Source: Solanum dulcamara (taxonomy: Eukaryota > Streptophyta > Magnoliopsida > Solanales > Solanaceae). Taken from it: a stretch of DNA of 64,000 bases. A model generated the notes under the pieces. That model was not told the origin of the DNA. It worked only from the letters and a program-made list of their open reading frames with translations, and did not search any database. The translations under genes and the position numbers were made by a program. The stretch lies in assembly GCF_947179165.1 (NCBI RefSeq), contig NC_077244.1, forward strand, positions 9,674,449-9,738,448, read 5' to 3'. Below, one piece after another: positions 22,570-32,639 of this stretch (position 1 is the stretch's first letter; every line of letters starts with the position of its first letter).

Positions 22570-23594
22570 ATGGTGACGCTTGCAGAAAAATTTGAAGAAA
22601 AAATCTTCTCAATTGAAGATGCCTGGGAATTGGGATAGGTCTCAGCTCACATTGAATGAAACCTCTAACACTCTTCAAGCTGTGGAGTGGAGGAAAGCTT
22701 TCAGAGAGTAAGAGAATTTTTATTGAAATTGCTTTTGTAGTTGTTTAAAGGTCGAAATCTCAATCTGATGGTGAATTAAAAGGCAATCAAATGGAACACA
22801 TGGCAAGTACCTGGCCACCTTGTCCCTGTTGTAAAAAGATCAATCATAAAGAAAAGTTTTGTGGGTACATACCTGGAGTTCAATGCAAGGTCTGCAATTA
22901 ATTCAGTCAGGTGGATAAACTGTGAAAAACAAACCAAGCTCAAGTTATTGAAAACGTTTAAGATCATGAAGAGAAGTTATTTTTTGCTTCTATTGTTGGA
23001 GAATCCAATATAACAGCTCAAAATGATAATGTGTGGCTTGTTGATAGTGAATGCACACATCATATGACAGATAACATGAAGAATTCTGAACATCTAGACA
23101 TAATAAATATTTTTCCAAAGGCAAACTTGGAGATGCAAAGTGCAAAGGAGCGGTTGTTGTTCAAACAAAACCGTAGACAGGGACAACAAAACTGATATCC
23201 CAACCAAGTTACCAATAGATCTTATCCACAACAATCGCGTCCAATATAACCTTAACAGATGCAAGTTCCTATAAATTTGGCCATGTAGCACAGGTGTGTA
23301 GATCCACATCCCAAGGCTCCTCGTATTCATGGATCCTCGCATCATATCACAACTAATGCTCAAAATCTAATGCCACCACATGATCACAATGGACAGGACA
23401 AAATAACAATGGGTGATGGTAATGCCATACCAGAACTCACAGGGCTAAATTAATATTGTTTCTCCCTTTCATCAGTTTTCTATATACAAAAAATGTTATA
23501 TATGTTTCATAGTTTTGCAAACAAAATCAACCATCACTTACTCTTATTAGAAGTGAACATTAATTGCTACATAAATTTGTCTACCAAATTTGTT
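22570..23594 (+). pseudogene. Copia gag/protease relic Z, copy in right duplication
   Basis: Copy of 18366-19390, with the same stops and the same VDSECTHHMT substitution. No independent decay is visible between the two copies. Confidence 0.75.
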
Positions 23595-25051
23595 AATCGT
23601 TCATTAATGTTAGACATACATTGATCAAATATCTAAACTTATTAGCATAGCAAGATCATGGCAAATTTCACATTATTCGCTGTGAAGTTTCACTAATGTG
23701 ACGCTAGAAAATTACGCTTTAGGATGTAAAGCGCTCCTTACAAAATGTGATTTACTCCAGAACAACCTTTGGTAGTACTGAGAAATGGTACATTAGTTTG
23801 TATTAGAAAGAAATTTATACTTCCTTTTTTATAAATAATTTTTCAATCCAATTAGCTCCTTATCTTTTGTTCAGGAATTACGTTTAATGCGCTGGAGCTA
23901 GCATGCATATTATTGTAACTTTTGTAAGTATTCTCTATATGCCCATCAAAGAATTACTTTACTTCATTAAAATAAAACAAGATGCAATTTTGAAGCGTAT
24001 AGGTTCACTAATACTCAATATTTGAAATATATATATTGATAAAAGTGCTTCAAGGAATTACAAGGAAATAAGATAGATTGTAGAAGAGGGGATAAGTAAA
24101 CAGACAAAGGGAATGCCTTGCTACAACCCAATAATCTAGTACTAGACTATTAAACATCATTCCAATCATAGGCCATCAAGTAAATGGTCATGGAAAAATG
24201 AATTTTGATTAAGGCAAAGATCATAGTATTTTGTTCGAATGTGCAATGCAGGAGCCTCTGAGTCGATGATCAAGCCATCGATAAGAATGCTGAAACCACA
24301 ATACTCCTTCACATTCTTGAATTCAACTCTTGATTCTGAAAATCTAATGCATTGAGAGACATTATTGCTATCATTGATCTGTTACAGGGCTGTGATCTGA
24401 GTTTGGAGATGACTTTTTCTTTTTTGTCATCTTGATTAATAAGCACTTTAAAGGTGTTACCTTGAATTTGTAGGGCTGAATCAATTGGAATACCAAGACA
24501 TTTCCTTCAACAAGGCGGTGAGGAATGGATGAAACCATCTAATTCTGATATGTGGCAAAAGTAGAGAAAATTGAGGTCTACCGTAACAATGTGAAGGTCC
24601 GAGTTTAGTGGCCAGACGTACTCACTATGAATGGTGACTTTTTACAAATGCCATATTGTGATACTAGAGAAGTTCGGAATCCTGTCACATCAGTGAGTTT
24701 GAATAAAGGTGGTAACTGGACTGATGTAGCATTCGGTAACATATGCTCTGATATAGATATCAACAGCACCAGACCATAGTAAGCTTTCTTGCACCAAAGT
24801 TCATTCGTTAGAAGAATTGATTGGGATTAAGAATCAGTCGTATATGCTCTCCAATATGGAAAAATATCGAGCAATAGCTTCCATCTCGGTGATATACCGG
24901 CCTTTGAGAATACATATTCTCAAATTGACAGCAGATAGGAGCATCAGAAACTCAAGTCTGCAGGTCAAAGTAATAGCATCAATCTCGGTGATATACCATC
25001 CCTCAAATTAAAGATATAAGGAAACAATATCCAACGACCACAGCTGGTGCA

Positions 25052-25230
25052 TTAAGAGGCAAAAAGACCATCCTCACCACACTTGTAGCAACTGCCGCTA
25101 CAGGAACCTCCGGATATAGGGCCGGTCACGTCACCCTCAAATAGGCTGTGGAAACACTCAGATCTAATACCAGACTGGTGAACAAAGAGATCATCACTGA
25201 ACCACTTGACGGTTTCCTTAGCTCTGTCCA
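25052..25230 (-). pseudogene. Cold-shock/CCHC pseudogene monomer 1, right copy
   Basis: Copy of 20848-21026: MDRAKETVKWFSD to CYKCGEDGLFAS with the same internal deletions. Confidence 0.7.
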
Positions 25231-25396
25231 TTCTCACTCACTAACAGAAACCTTAAAATTCATATTCTCAAGTTGACAACAGATAGGAGAGCAGAAACTC
25301 AAGTCTGTAGGTCAAAGCAATATCATCCATCATCTCGGTGATATACCGACCTTCAAAATAAATATATATAGTGACCATATCTGACTACCACTACTG

Positions 25397-25590
25397 GTGC
25401 ATTCACAGGCAAAATGGCCATCTTCACCACAGTTGTAGCAACTGCCGCTATGGGAACATCCTGAGAAAGGACCGGTCATATCACCATCAAATAGACTACG
25501 GAAACACTCAGATCTGATACCAGACTAGTTAATAGAGATATCGTCACTGAATCACTTGATGGTTCCTTTGCTGTCTGTCAGTTCTCACTC
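25397..25590 (-). pseudogene. Cold-shock/CCHC pseudogene monomer 2, right copy
   Basis: Copy of monomer 2 at 21193-21385. It contains the one-base difference between the two 4.2-kb copies (an extra C near 25565), close to the lost start of the monomer. Confidence 0.7.
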
Positions 25591-25737
25591 AAAAACAGAA
25601 ACCCTAAAATACATATTCTCAAGTTGACAGAGATAGGAGCAGAAACTCAAGTTTGCAGGTCAAGAAATAGCATCCATCTTGGTGATATATCAACCTACAA
25701 ATTACAGATATAAAAGCAACCATATCCGACGACCACC

Positions 25738-25898
25738 ACTGGTACATTCACAGGCAAAATGACCATCCTCACCCCGTTCGTAGCAACTGCTGCTGCGGTA
25801 ACCTCTTCAGACTGGGCTAGTCACGTCACCATCAAATATGCTATGGAAACACTCAGATTTGATACCAGACAGGTGATCAAAGAGATCGTCACTGAACC
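25738..25898 (-). pseudogene. Cold-shock/CCHC pseudogene monomer 3, 3' half
   Basis: Copy of 21534-21693. Here the other half is present across the copia element at 28843-28900, where the coding strand reads leader, RAKGTVKW and then the duplicated GGTTC. The insertion therefore hit the KWFS motif of this monomer. Confidence 0.7.
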
Positions 25899-26161
25899 TG
25901 TTGGAATAAAGAGAAGAGAAGACAAAGAGAAGCAACTTGCTGAAAATTATGCAAACTAGTATGGGTTTATTGTTAATATTACTAGTATGGGTCTTTATTA
26001 TTGTTTATCTTTTATGGGTTTTATTGTTATTTTAACTAGTATGAGCTTTTATTGTTGTTTATCTTTTATATTTGTATATATAGACACGAAGATAGATTTT
26101 GGAGGGTAGATCATCCAAGAAAAAATTCAAAAATCTGTCTTCATTTTTATACTTTCCTTCA
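25899..26161 (+). mobile_element. 5' LTR of the copia element
   Basis: Begins TGTTGGAATAAAG and ends TTTCCTTCA. A TATATATA box lies at about 26075-26082. Internal direct repeats ACTAGTATGGG and TTATTGTTGTTTATCTTTTAT occur two to three times. Right next to it is the primer-binding site. Confidence 0.95.
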
Positions 26162-26174
26162 TGGTATCAGAGCA
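26162..26174 (+). promoter_or_regulatory. Primer-binding site of the copia element
   Basis: TGGTATCAGAGCA is the standard plant initiator-Met tRNA-complementary site, directly after the 5' LTR. Confidence 0.95.
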
Positions 26175-26249
26175 ACTTGGACTTACCTCTTGAGTACTAA
26201 AAGCAATGCTTTCCCTACACTAAAGAACTACCTAGCTTACACTGAATGA

Positions 26250-26468
26250 CAATTTGGGGCTAAGATAAAAATGATAAGGTCAGATAATGCTCTTGAGTTA
26301 GGCAGTGGAGTGATTCTTTCAGAATATTTTCTCTCAAGAGGAATCATCCACCAAACTTCTTGCACTGCCTCTCCACAATATAATGGAGTTGTGGAAAGAA
26401 AACACAGACACCTTTTGGAGACTTCTAGAGCTTTATTACACCAATCTAAAGTGCCAATTTGCTCCTAG
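26250..26468 (+). pseudogene. Copia integrase core, C-terminal part
   Basis: Reads IRSDNALEL (second catalytic aspartate), [20 protein letters not shown] (catalytic glutamate) and LLETSRALL. The zinc-binding N-terminus and the first catalytic aspartate are absent, because only about 90 bases separate this from the primer-binding site. After KVPI the sequence jumps to the later [12 protein letters not shown] part, a second internal deletion with a frameshift. Confidence 0.85.
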
Positions 26469-26903
26469 GGCAGTCCCTTGTATATTTCTTGGATATCCTG
26501 CAGGGAAGAAAGGGTATAAAGTCATGGAAATGAATTCTAAGAAAATCATCATTTCAAGGGATGTAGTTTTTCATGAAACTACATTTCTTTTCACACCCAA
26601 ACTCCTTCTCCTCCTATTTTCACTACAACCACAGCTGTTTCAGGACCATCTATTTCTTCTTCTCATACCCTATCTCCATTGGTTTCTACCCCTGATGAAT
26701 CTGATTCCTTAGGGTCCATTCCTAGTGATTCTAGCTCACTTCCTTCATCTAGCTCATCTATTGATGTTCCTCCACCTTCCCCAAGTCTATCTTCCTCATC
26801 TAATAGTCTTCCAACTCATGATGTGGATCCCGTCTCTGTTGCACCTGAAAGAAGATCAGAGAGGGTTCCTAAAAGGCCTGTGTATCTAGATGAGTATGTT
26901 TGA
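26460..26903 (+). pseudogene. Copia integrase-RT linker region
   Basis: Reads [20 protein letters not shown] and SRDVVFHE, the conserved block after the copia integrase core, then a serine/proline-rich linker (SSLPSSSSS, SLSSSSN) and ERRSERVPKRPVY that leads into RT. Two frames are used, so a frameshift lies in the linker. Confidence 0.8.
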
Positions 26904-27027
26904 AACTCAATTTATCTCACTGATCTTTCCACTTCATGTTTTACTGATCCCATTGATCCTCCTATTTTCTCCTTTGCTGCTTTATCTATCTCTAATCAAC
27001 AGGTCTTGAATGCAATTTCAAGTATAA

Positions 27028-27990
27028 GTGAGCCAAGGAATTATTCCCAGGCAGCTATGGATAGCTATGGATCCTGGTTGGTTAAAAGCTATGGACACTG
27101 AATTTGAGGCATTAAATTCCAACAACACTTGGGAAATTATGAGTCTACCTCCAAATAAGAAAGCTTTACCCTATAAATGGGTTTACAAAGTAAAGCACAA
27201 AGCAGATGGGTCTATAGAGAGATTAAAGGCAAGATTGGTGGTAAGGGGAGACATCCAAAGAGAAGGCATCGACTTCAATGAAACGTATTCTCCTGTTGTC
27301 AAAATGACAACAATAAGATGCTTACTTGCAGTAGTAGTCAAGAGAGGTTGGAATATATCTCAACTAGATGTCAATAATGCCTTTTTGCATGGTGAATTGC
27401 AAGGAGAGGTGTATATGAAATTTCCTCCGGGTATGGAATCTTCTAATCCTAACTTAGTTTGCAAACTAAACAAATCTTTGTATGGATTGAGACAAGCCTC
27501 AAGACAATGGTATGCAAAATTAGGGGTTGCTCTTAATTTCAAAGGCTATGTTTCATCTCTGAATGATTACTCTTTATTCTACAAGCATTCAGGTCACTCA
27601 GTTTCTTTAGTTGCAGTCTATGTCGACGATATAATTATTACTGGGAATGATTCTACAGAGTTGTCTAACCTCAAGCAATTTTTGGACACTGAATTTAAGA
27701 TAAAAGACCTAGGAAGCTTACATTATTTCCTTGGATTGGAGGTGGTACGAGAAGACCATGGTCTGATAGTGAATCAGAGGAAATTCACTCTTGAACTTCT
27801 GTCTGAGTACAACTGTGATGACTTAGCTGAAGTACCTTCTCCACTTGATCCTTCGCAAAAACTCTCTGCTGATGAAGGGACACCACTCATAGATCCTTTT
27901 TCCTATCGAAGATTGATCAGAAAACTCAACTATTTAACTCACACTCGTCCAGATTTAGCCTTTGCGGTTCAGCATTTGTCACAGTATATG
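27028..27990 (+). pseudogene. Copia reverse transcriptase
   Basis: Long open frame with the copia RT order: [57 protein letters not shown] and [10 protein letters not shown] with the catalytic aspartate pair, then FLGLEV and [15 protein letters not shown]. It ends at a TAG in the connection before RNase H, where a sense codon would be expected. A 10-bp tandem duplication (AGCTATGGAT at 27053-27062 and 27063-27072) breaks the frame just upstream. The catalytic core is otherwise intact. Confidence 0.95.
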
Positions 27991-27993
27991 TAG

Positions 27994-28578
27994 TTCCCAA
28001 GGTTACCTCATTATGATGCTGCAATTCGTGTTCTTCGATATCTTCGAAAATCTCCAGGTCAAGGATTGTTCTTCAGTAGCAATCCTTCTTTTTCCATTCT
28101 TGCTTTCTGTGATGCCGATTGGGCCTCATGTATGGATACAAGAAGATCTATCAGTGGGTATTTTATAAGCATGGGTGGGTCTCCGATTTCTTGGAAATCC
28201 AAGAAAAAAATTTCAGTATCACTTTCATCTGCGGAAGCAGAATATAGATCAATGTGACGAGTTGTTGCTGAAGTCACATGGTTGAATCATCTTCTTCGAG
28301 ATCTATCAGCTCCACCTAAGCTACCAATACCAGTCCATTCTGATAGTCAATCGGCACTCCACATTGCTAGAAACACTGTGTTTCATGAACGCACAAAGCA
28401 CGTCGAACTTGACTTCCACTTTGTGCGCCAACAGTTCACCGCAGGTCTCATTTCTCTAAATTTCGTTCCATCTGCATCTCAAGTTGCAGATATCTTCACA
28501 AAGCCTTTATCAGGACCAGCTCACAATACCATTCTTGGCAAGTTGGGGGTTAATTCTCTCCCCTCCAACTTGAGGGGG
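27994..28578 (+). pseudogene. Copia RNase H
   Basis: Same frame after the [54 protein letters not shown], then a TGA at 28255-28257, and on with HSDSQSALHIARN, FHERTKHVELDFHFVR and VADIFTKPL. The catalytic acidic residues of the copia RNase H (DADWA, SSAEAE, DSQSA) are present. Two in-frame stops make it a pseudogene, but decay is slight. Confidence 0.92.
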
Positions 28579-28580
28579 GA
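28571..28580 (+). promoter_or_regulatory. Polypurine tract of the copia element
   Basis: TGAGGGGGGA immediately upstream of the 3' LTR, the expected plus-strand primer. Confidence 0.9.
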
Positions 28581-28842
28581 TGTTGGAATAAAGAGAAGAG
28601 AAGACAAAGAGAAGCAACTTGCTGAAAATTATGCAAACTAGTATGGGTTTATTGTTAACATAACTAGTATGGGTCTTTATTGTTGTTATCTTTTATGGGT
28701 TTTATTGTTATTTTAACTAGTATGGGCTTTTATTGTTGTTTATCTTTTATATTTGTATATATAGACATGAAGATAGATTTTTTAGGGTAGATCATCAAAG
28801 AAAAAATTCAAAAATCTGTCTTCATTTTTATACTTTCCTTCA
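28581..28842 (+). mobile_element. 3' LTR of the copia element
   Basis: 262 bp, TGTTGGAATAAAG to TTTCCTTCA, followed by GAACC. It differs from the 5' LTR at about nine positions plus one gap by eye. Confidence 0.95.
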
Positions 28843-28847
28843 GAACC

Positions 28848-29031
28848 ACTTGACGGTTCCCTTAGCTCTCTATCCAACCTCACTCACAAACAGAAACCCT
28901 TAAATTCATATTTTCAAGTGGATAGTAGAAAGGAGTAGTAGAAACTCAAGTCTGCAGGTCAAAGCAATAAGATCCATCTTGATGATATACAGACCTGCAA
29001 ATTAAAGATAAAAGAAAATATATCCGAAGAC
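28848..29031 (-). pseudogene. Cold-shock monomer 3, 5' half and leader
   Basis: The coding strand reads the leader TTTAAGGGTTTCTGTTTGTG, then AKGTVKW up to the copia insertion. This is the start of the monomer whose 3' part is at 25738-25898. The spacer at 28900-29031 matches the other inter-monomer spacers. Confidence 0.65.
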
Positions 29032-29262
29032 CACCACTGGTGCATTCACAGGCAAAATGACCATCCTTACCACACTTGTAGCAACTGCCACTACGGGAAC
29101 CTCCTGAGATAGGGCCGGTCACATCATCATCAAATAGGGTACGAAAACACTCAGATTTGATATAGACTAGTGAACAAAGAGATCGTCACTGAACCATTTC
29201 ACGGTTCCCTTAGCTCTTTGTTTATTCTCATTCACAAACAAAAACCCTAAAATCCCTTTGTG
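29032..29262 (-). pseudogene. Cold-shock/CCHC pseudogene monomer 4
   Basis: The coding strand reads RAKGTVKWFSDDLFVH, then a stop, and after a frameshift DVTGPISGGS and CYKCGKDGHFACEC, a complete CCHC pattern. The leader upstream (TTTTAGGGTTTTTGTTTGTG) runs into sequence not shared with the other units, so this is the 5'-most monomer and perhaps the closest to the parent gene structure. Confidence 0.7.
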
Positions 29263-29339
29263 TGTTCCCTTTGGAATTGTCACAATGAGAAGGAAATATG
29301 TTGTTGCGATAAGAAAGAAGGACATTAATACGTGTCACC

Positions 29340-29680
29340 TTTTGTATCTAGTAGTAACCCCGCGCTATACTTTGATTGCTTCCTGCTCAGCTTGTTTTTT
29401 ACTTGAATGAGTCGACTTGGATTCGTATTTGACTCCATCCACAAAGTATGTTTCTCTATACTCTGGGATATGCACAGAACCTTCATTGATTGATTGGTAA
29501 CTTGGGACCTCTTTCGCAACTTTTGGATCAAGCTTCAACCCTGCACGAGGAGCAAATTCCTCTTCTGGATGTTCCCAAACATAAGCGGTGGCCAGTGTGA
29601 CAATTGCACCTGTAAGATCGTGGCTGATGGATGGAAGTGCAGGAGACGAAATTGGTGAGGCATCTGTGAACACTGGCTCT
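29340..29680 (-). pseudogene. dsRNA-binding-domain relic (DRB-like)
   Basis: A minus-strand frame of about 100 codons. The C-terminal half reads VPSYQSINEGSVHIPEYRET, then FVDGVKYESKSTHSSKKQAE and QEAIKV. This is the pattern of a double-stranded RNA-binding domain: PxY..NEG.H.P.FR, a VDG(x)Y strand, and a basic KKxAEQxA helix start. The N-terminal part (TLATAYVWEHPEEE) is not recognised. A stop follows the helix, so the last part of the domain is lost or shifted. It lies upstream of the cold-shock array on the same strand; no intact gene model is possible. Confidence 0.55.
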
Positions 29681-29681
29681 A

Positions 29682-29867
29682 CTAATGCTGTGGCATATAT
29701 ATTGGCAGAGATGAAATATGTGTCAGAAAGTTGACAAAATCAAAGCGATCATGGATGATTCTGTACATACTAGTGACACTGAGATCGTCTTCACAGGGAA
29801 ACACAAAAAACTGATGTGAAATCTCGTTGGAAACAAGACTGTCAAAGCTGGGATTTGAGAGGATTTG
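29682..29867 (-). other. Unidentified open stretch
   Basis: An open minus-strand frame with NPSFDSLVSNEISHQFFVF and YRIIHDRFDFVNFLT that I cannot assign. It may belong with the dsRNA-binding relic or with the adjoining repeat. Confidence 0.25.
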
Positions 29868-30345
29868 ATCTCCCTGAGATGATTGCTCTCTATTTCTCAA
29901 TTACAAGAGTCCTTAAATAGATAAAAACTACAAATAATAGAACACACATGTCTATTAATCCTAATTGTTCTGATGTAAACTGACTCCACTAATCCTCTTG
30001 CAGCCAAAATACAAGGAAACAACTTATTTATCCCATATACAACAGCAACAAACAAATCACTACCCCTAAAATTAGCTAGTTGTCGATAGACATTGTATAA
30101 GTAAAATTCAGTAAGTTTATGTAAAAAAATAAGGTCATTGCAATAATTTGAGATCCATAAATTGGTATATATACATAGCAAGATTATTGATTTTAGTAAA
30201 AATAATCGTAAGAGGTTTTTACTATCTTTCAGCACCATTAAGGCAAGAAATTTATTTCAGTTTAATCATCACTAGTTATGTATCAATTAATTTACGTAAC
30301 CTCACGGAATGTTATGTGTTGATTATTTCTCAGTAAGAAAAATAT
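29868..30345 (-). repeat. Dispersed repeat Q, copy 2
   Basis: Similar to 3442-3840 in the same orientation and to 32140-32620 in inverted orientation. Together with the latter it makes an inverted-repeat pair separated by about 1.8 kb. LTR-like TATA arrangement on the minus strand. Confidence 0.6.
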
Positions 30346-30579
30346 ACATTACAACAAAAAAAATATTTAGTATCAACAGATTTTTCTTTTCGAACAAATT
30401 TTTTTAGTGACAATTAAGTTAATGTCACTGCATCCAGAGTCGGTAAAGTTTTAGCGACATTTATATAGAGTGTTGGTTTAGATACTCATATTCATTATTA
30501 CCGCTAAATATAATATAGAGACAATTATATTATTGCTTCCTAAGAAAATTAAAAAAAACATCCAAAAACGGTGTCGCGG

Positions 30580-30795
30580 ATGGAGAGGAAAAAACATCAT
30601 TTTATGGATCAAGTCGGAAATGATATAGTATTCAAGAAATTGACATGGATACTTTTCAAGTCTCTCATGCAATTCAAGTGTGTTTGTAAAGTTTGAAAGA
30701 CTTTGACACGACAAGATCCCAACTTTGTCAAGTCCTGTATTGCTAGTTCTCATACCCATCTTTCAGCCACCCACCTCTTATTGGGATTCCCTAAA
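30580..30795 (+). pseudogene. F-box protein pseudogene fragment
   Basis: From an ATG the frame reads MERKKHHFMDQVGNDIV, LFKSLMQFKCVCKV, a TGA at 30694-30696 where F-box proteins have the W of CKxW, and then KTL and DPNFVK, SSHTHLSATHLLL and a stop. This is the N-terminal F-box of plant F-box proteins, which recruit SKP1 in SCF ubiquitin ligases (LP.KSLMRFKCVCKSW..L..DP.F). The C-terminal substrate-binding domain is absent. It lies between the two arms of the repeat Q inverted pair. Confidence 0.7.
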
Positions 30796-32139
30796 TAGCT
30801 TCTTCATATCTTGTCCTTGGATATTGTTGCTCTTTAGTTTATTTCCTAGTTTATTTCCTTATAACAAATAACGTTTTTGCAAGGGATAAATTTATATATC
30901 ATATCCAAATTTTGCCCCACGTGCTTTCAGTTTGTAAAGAACTTATTCATAAGTTATGTTGCAGAAGGAGAAAAATTAAAGACCAACAAACTAATCCAAC
31001 TAGCTAGAGAGCTTTGTTAAGATTAAGGGTGGGAAAATCAAGCTGTTTATGTTTGGACGGGTAAATAACCTGCTTATTTTTTTAACTGGGTTTATTTTCA
31101 CCCGCTTAGTTCAACCCATTTTTAAAAGGAGAAATTAGGCAAAGTGGTTAGTCAACCATTTGCTTTATTGGAAAACTAGCCCAATTTTTTTAAAATTTCA
31201 AGAATTGGCCGAATCCACTTCTTCTTCCATCCGCTTTAGCCTTCAATGGATCCTCTCCTCCTCTTCCTTCTTTATTTTCTCTTTGCTTCTTTTAGTCTTC
31301 CTTACTTCTTCTTCCATGGTCAATCAATAATTAAAGTTTCAAAGTTTGCTTGATTTAAAAATTTGGTGTACTGCAAATGTGAATCGTCTTGAGCTAATTA
31401 TATATCAAAATACTCTAAACATTGAGAGGATTTCATATCTAAAATTTGGGACTGTTTAGAGGTGATTTTGAATTGATCAAAATTGAGTAGTCAGTGTATA
31501 GTCATGGATAGTCAAGCTATATTCAGCTTTTTGAGTGTATCTAGTCAATGCTTAACTCATGTTTAGGTAAGCTATATTGTATAGTCAGTGATTACTTTCT
31601 TTGACTTTTGACAAATTATATTGTGTAGTCAATGTATAATTTCAATGTCTTTTGGCTATTTTCTATGTACATAAAAACATAATTATATTTGTTATGAACT
31701 GATTACTTTATAGTATATATTTGAAACTATCCCTTTTAAAAATTGAGATGATATGCAACTCAAATTGATCCATGAGAGATTTTGTCTAAATATTTTAATT
31801 TATTTTATTTTCTATGTTTTTATAGGAGCTTGGAGCCTAAAGGGCCACAACTTCAAAATTCCAACTATGCTACTAAATTTTGGGAAAAACGAAAACTGAC
31901 ATATTGTCCATATCTCTATGATTTGCGTTAATATTCTCCCCCCCCCCCCCCCCCAACCTATTTTCTGTAAGTTGAATATTGTTCAATTGTGAACGAAGCC
32001 CCAATCTTTTTTTCTTTCTTGAAAATCGTGCAATGATCAATGATAAGTCATTTTTTTTCTATTTTTGAAAATCGTCCAAAGTAGCATGATTTACTTTGCG
32101 AAGTTCCTGAAAGGCACTCTTGTCTAAATGTGTCTTTTT
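30796..32139. other. Non-coding spacer between inverted repeats
   Basis: No coding frame. At 31025-31140 there is GGGTGGGAAAATCAAG followed by GGACGGGTAAATAACCTGC and CACCCGC, reminiscent of a hAT terminus. At 31938-31954 there is a run of 17 C. The 31480-31640 stretch repeats TAGTCAGTGTATA / TAGTCAATG-like strings. Otherwise AT-rich. Confidence 0.4.
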
Positions 32140-32620
32140 TGGTAATGATATTTGTCTCACTGAGAAATAATCAATTAATAACATTCTGTGAGGTTATTTA
32201 AATTAATTTATATATAACTAGTGATGATTAAACTGAAATAGTTTTTTTGTCTAAATGGTTCTAAAAGATTGTAAAAGCCTCTTACGATTGTTTTTATTAA
32301 AATCAATAAACTTGGGATGAATGTATACCAATTTCTTGATATCAAATTATTGCAATAACCTTTTTATTTATTTTTGCACAAACTAGCTAATTTGTGGGGC
32401 AGTGGTTTGTTTGTCGCTATTGTTTTGGAGTTAAATAAGCTGTTTTCTTGTCTTTTTGGCCACATGAGGATTAATGGAGTATGTTTAGATCAGAATAATT
32501 AGGAGTAATAGACGTGTTCTGTTATTAATAATTTTATCTATTTATAGACTTGTAATTGAGAAATAAAGAGCACTTCCACTTTCTTATATCAATGAAATCC
32601 CCTCTAATAGATGAGTGACT
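32140..32620 (+). repeat. Dispersed repeat Q, copy 3 (inverted)
   Basis: The reverse complement matches 29868-30345, and the sequence continues at 32640-32960 as the reverse complement of 1600-1900. Region 32.1-34.4 kb is thus an inverted relative of the 1.4-3.8 kb region without its hAT-like element. Confidence 0.6.
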
Positions 32621-32639
32621 TTTCATTCATAAATATATC

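Larger units (their letters stand above)
21936..26140. repeat. 4.2-kb tandem duplication, right copy
   Basis: Direct copy of 17732-21935. Contents map by adding 4204 (4205 after about 25565). Unlike the left copy, it continues into the full copia LTR and element body at its right end, so it holds the original right-hand context. Confidence 0.95.
25899..28842 (+). mobile_element. Deleted Ty1/copia element with both LTRs (2.94 kb)
   Basis: Full boundaries are visible: a 5-bp target duplication GAACC at 25894-25898 and 28843-28847, TG..CA LTRs of 263 and 262 bp, a primer-binding site and a polypurine tract. Gag, protease, the integrase N-terminus and the first catalytic aspartate region are deleted, so the element depends on helpers. 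By eye the LTRs differ by about nine substitutions and a one-base gap (roughly 3-4%), so the insertion is relatively young but clearly older than the near-identical 4.2-kb duplication. Confidence 0.95.
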
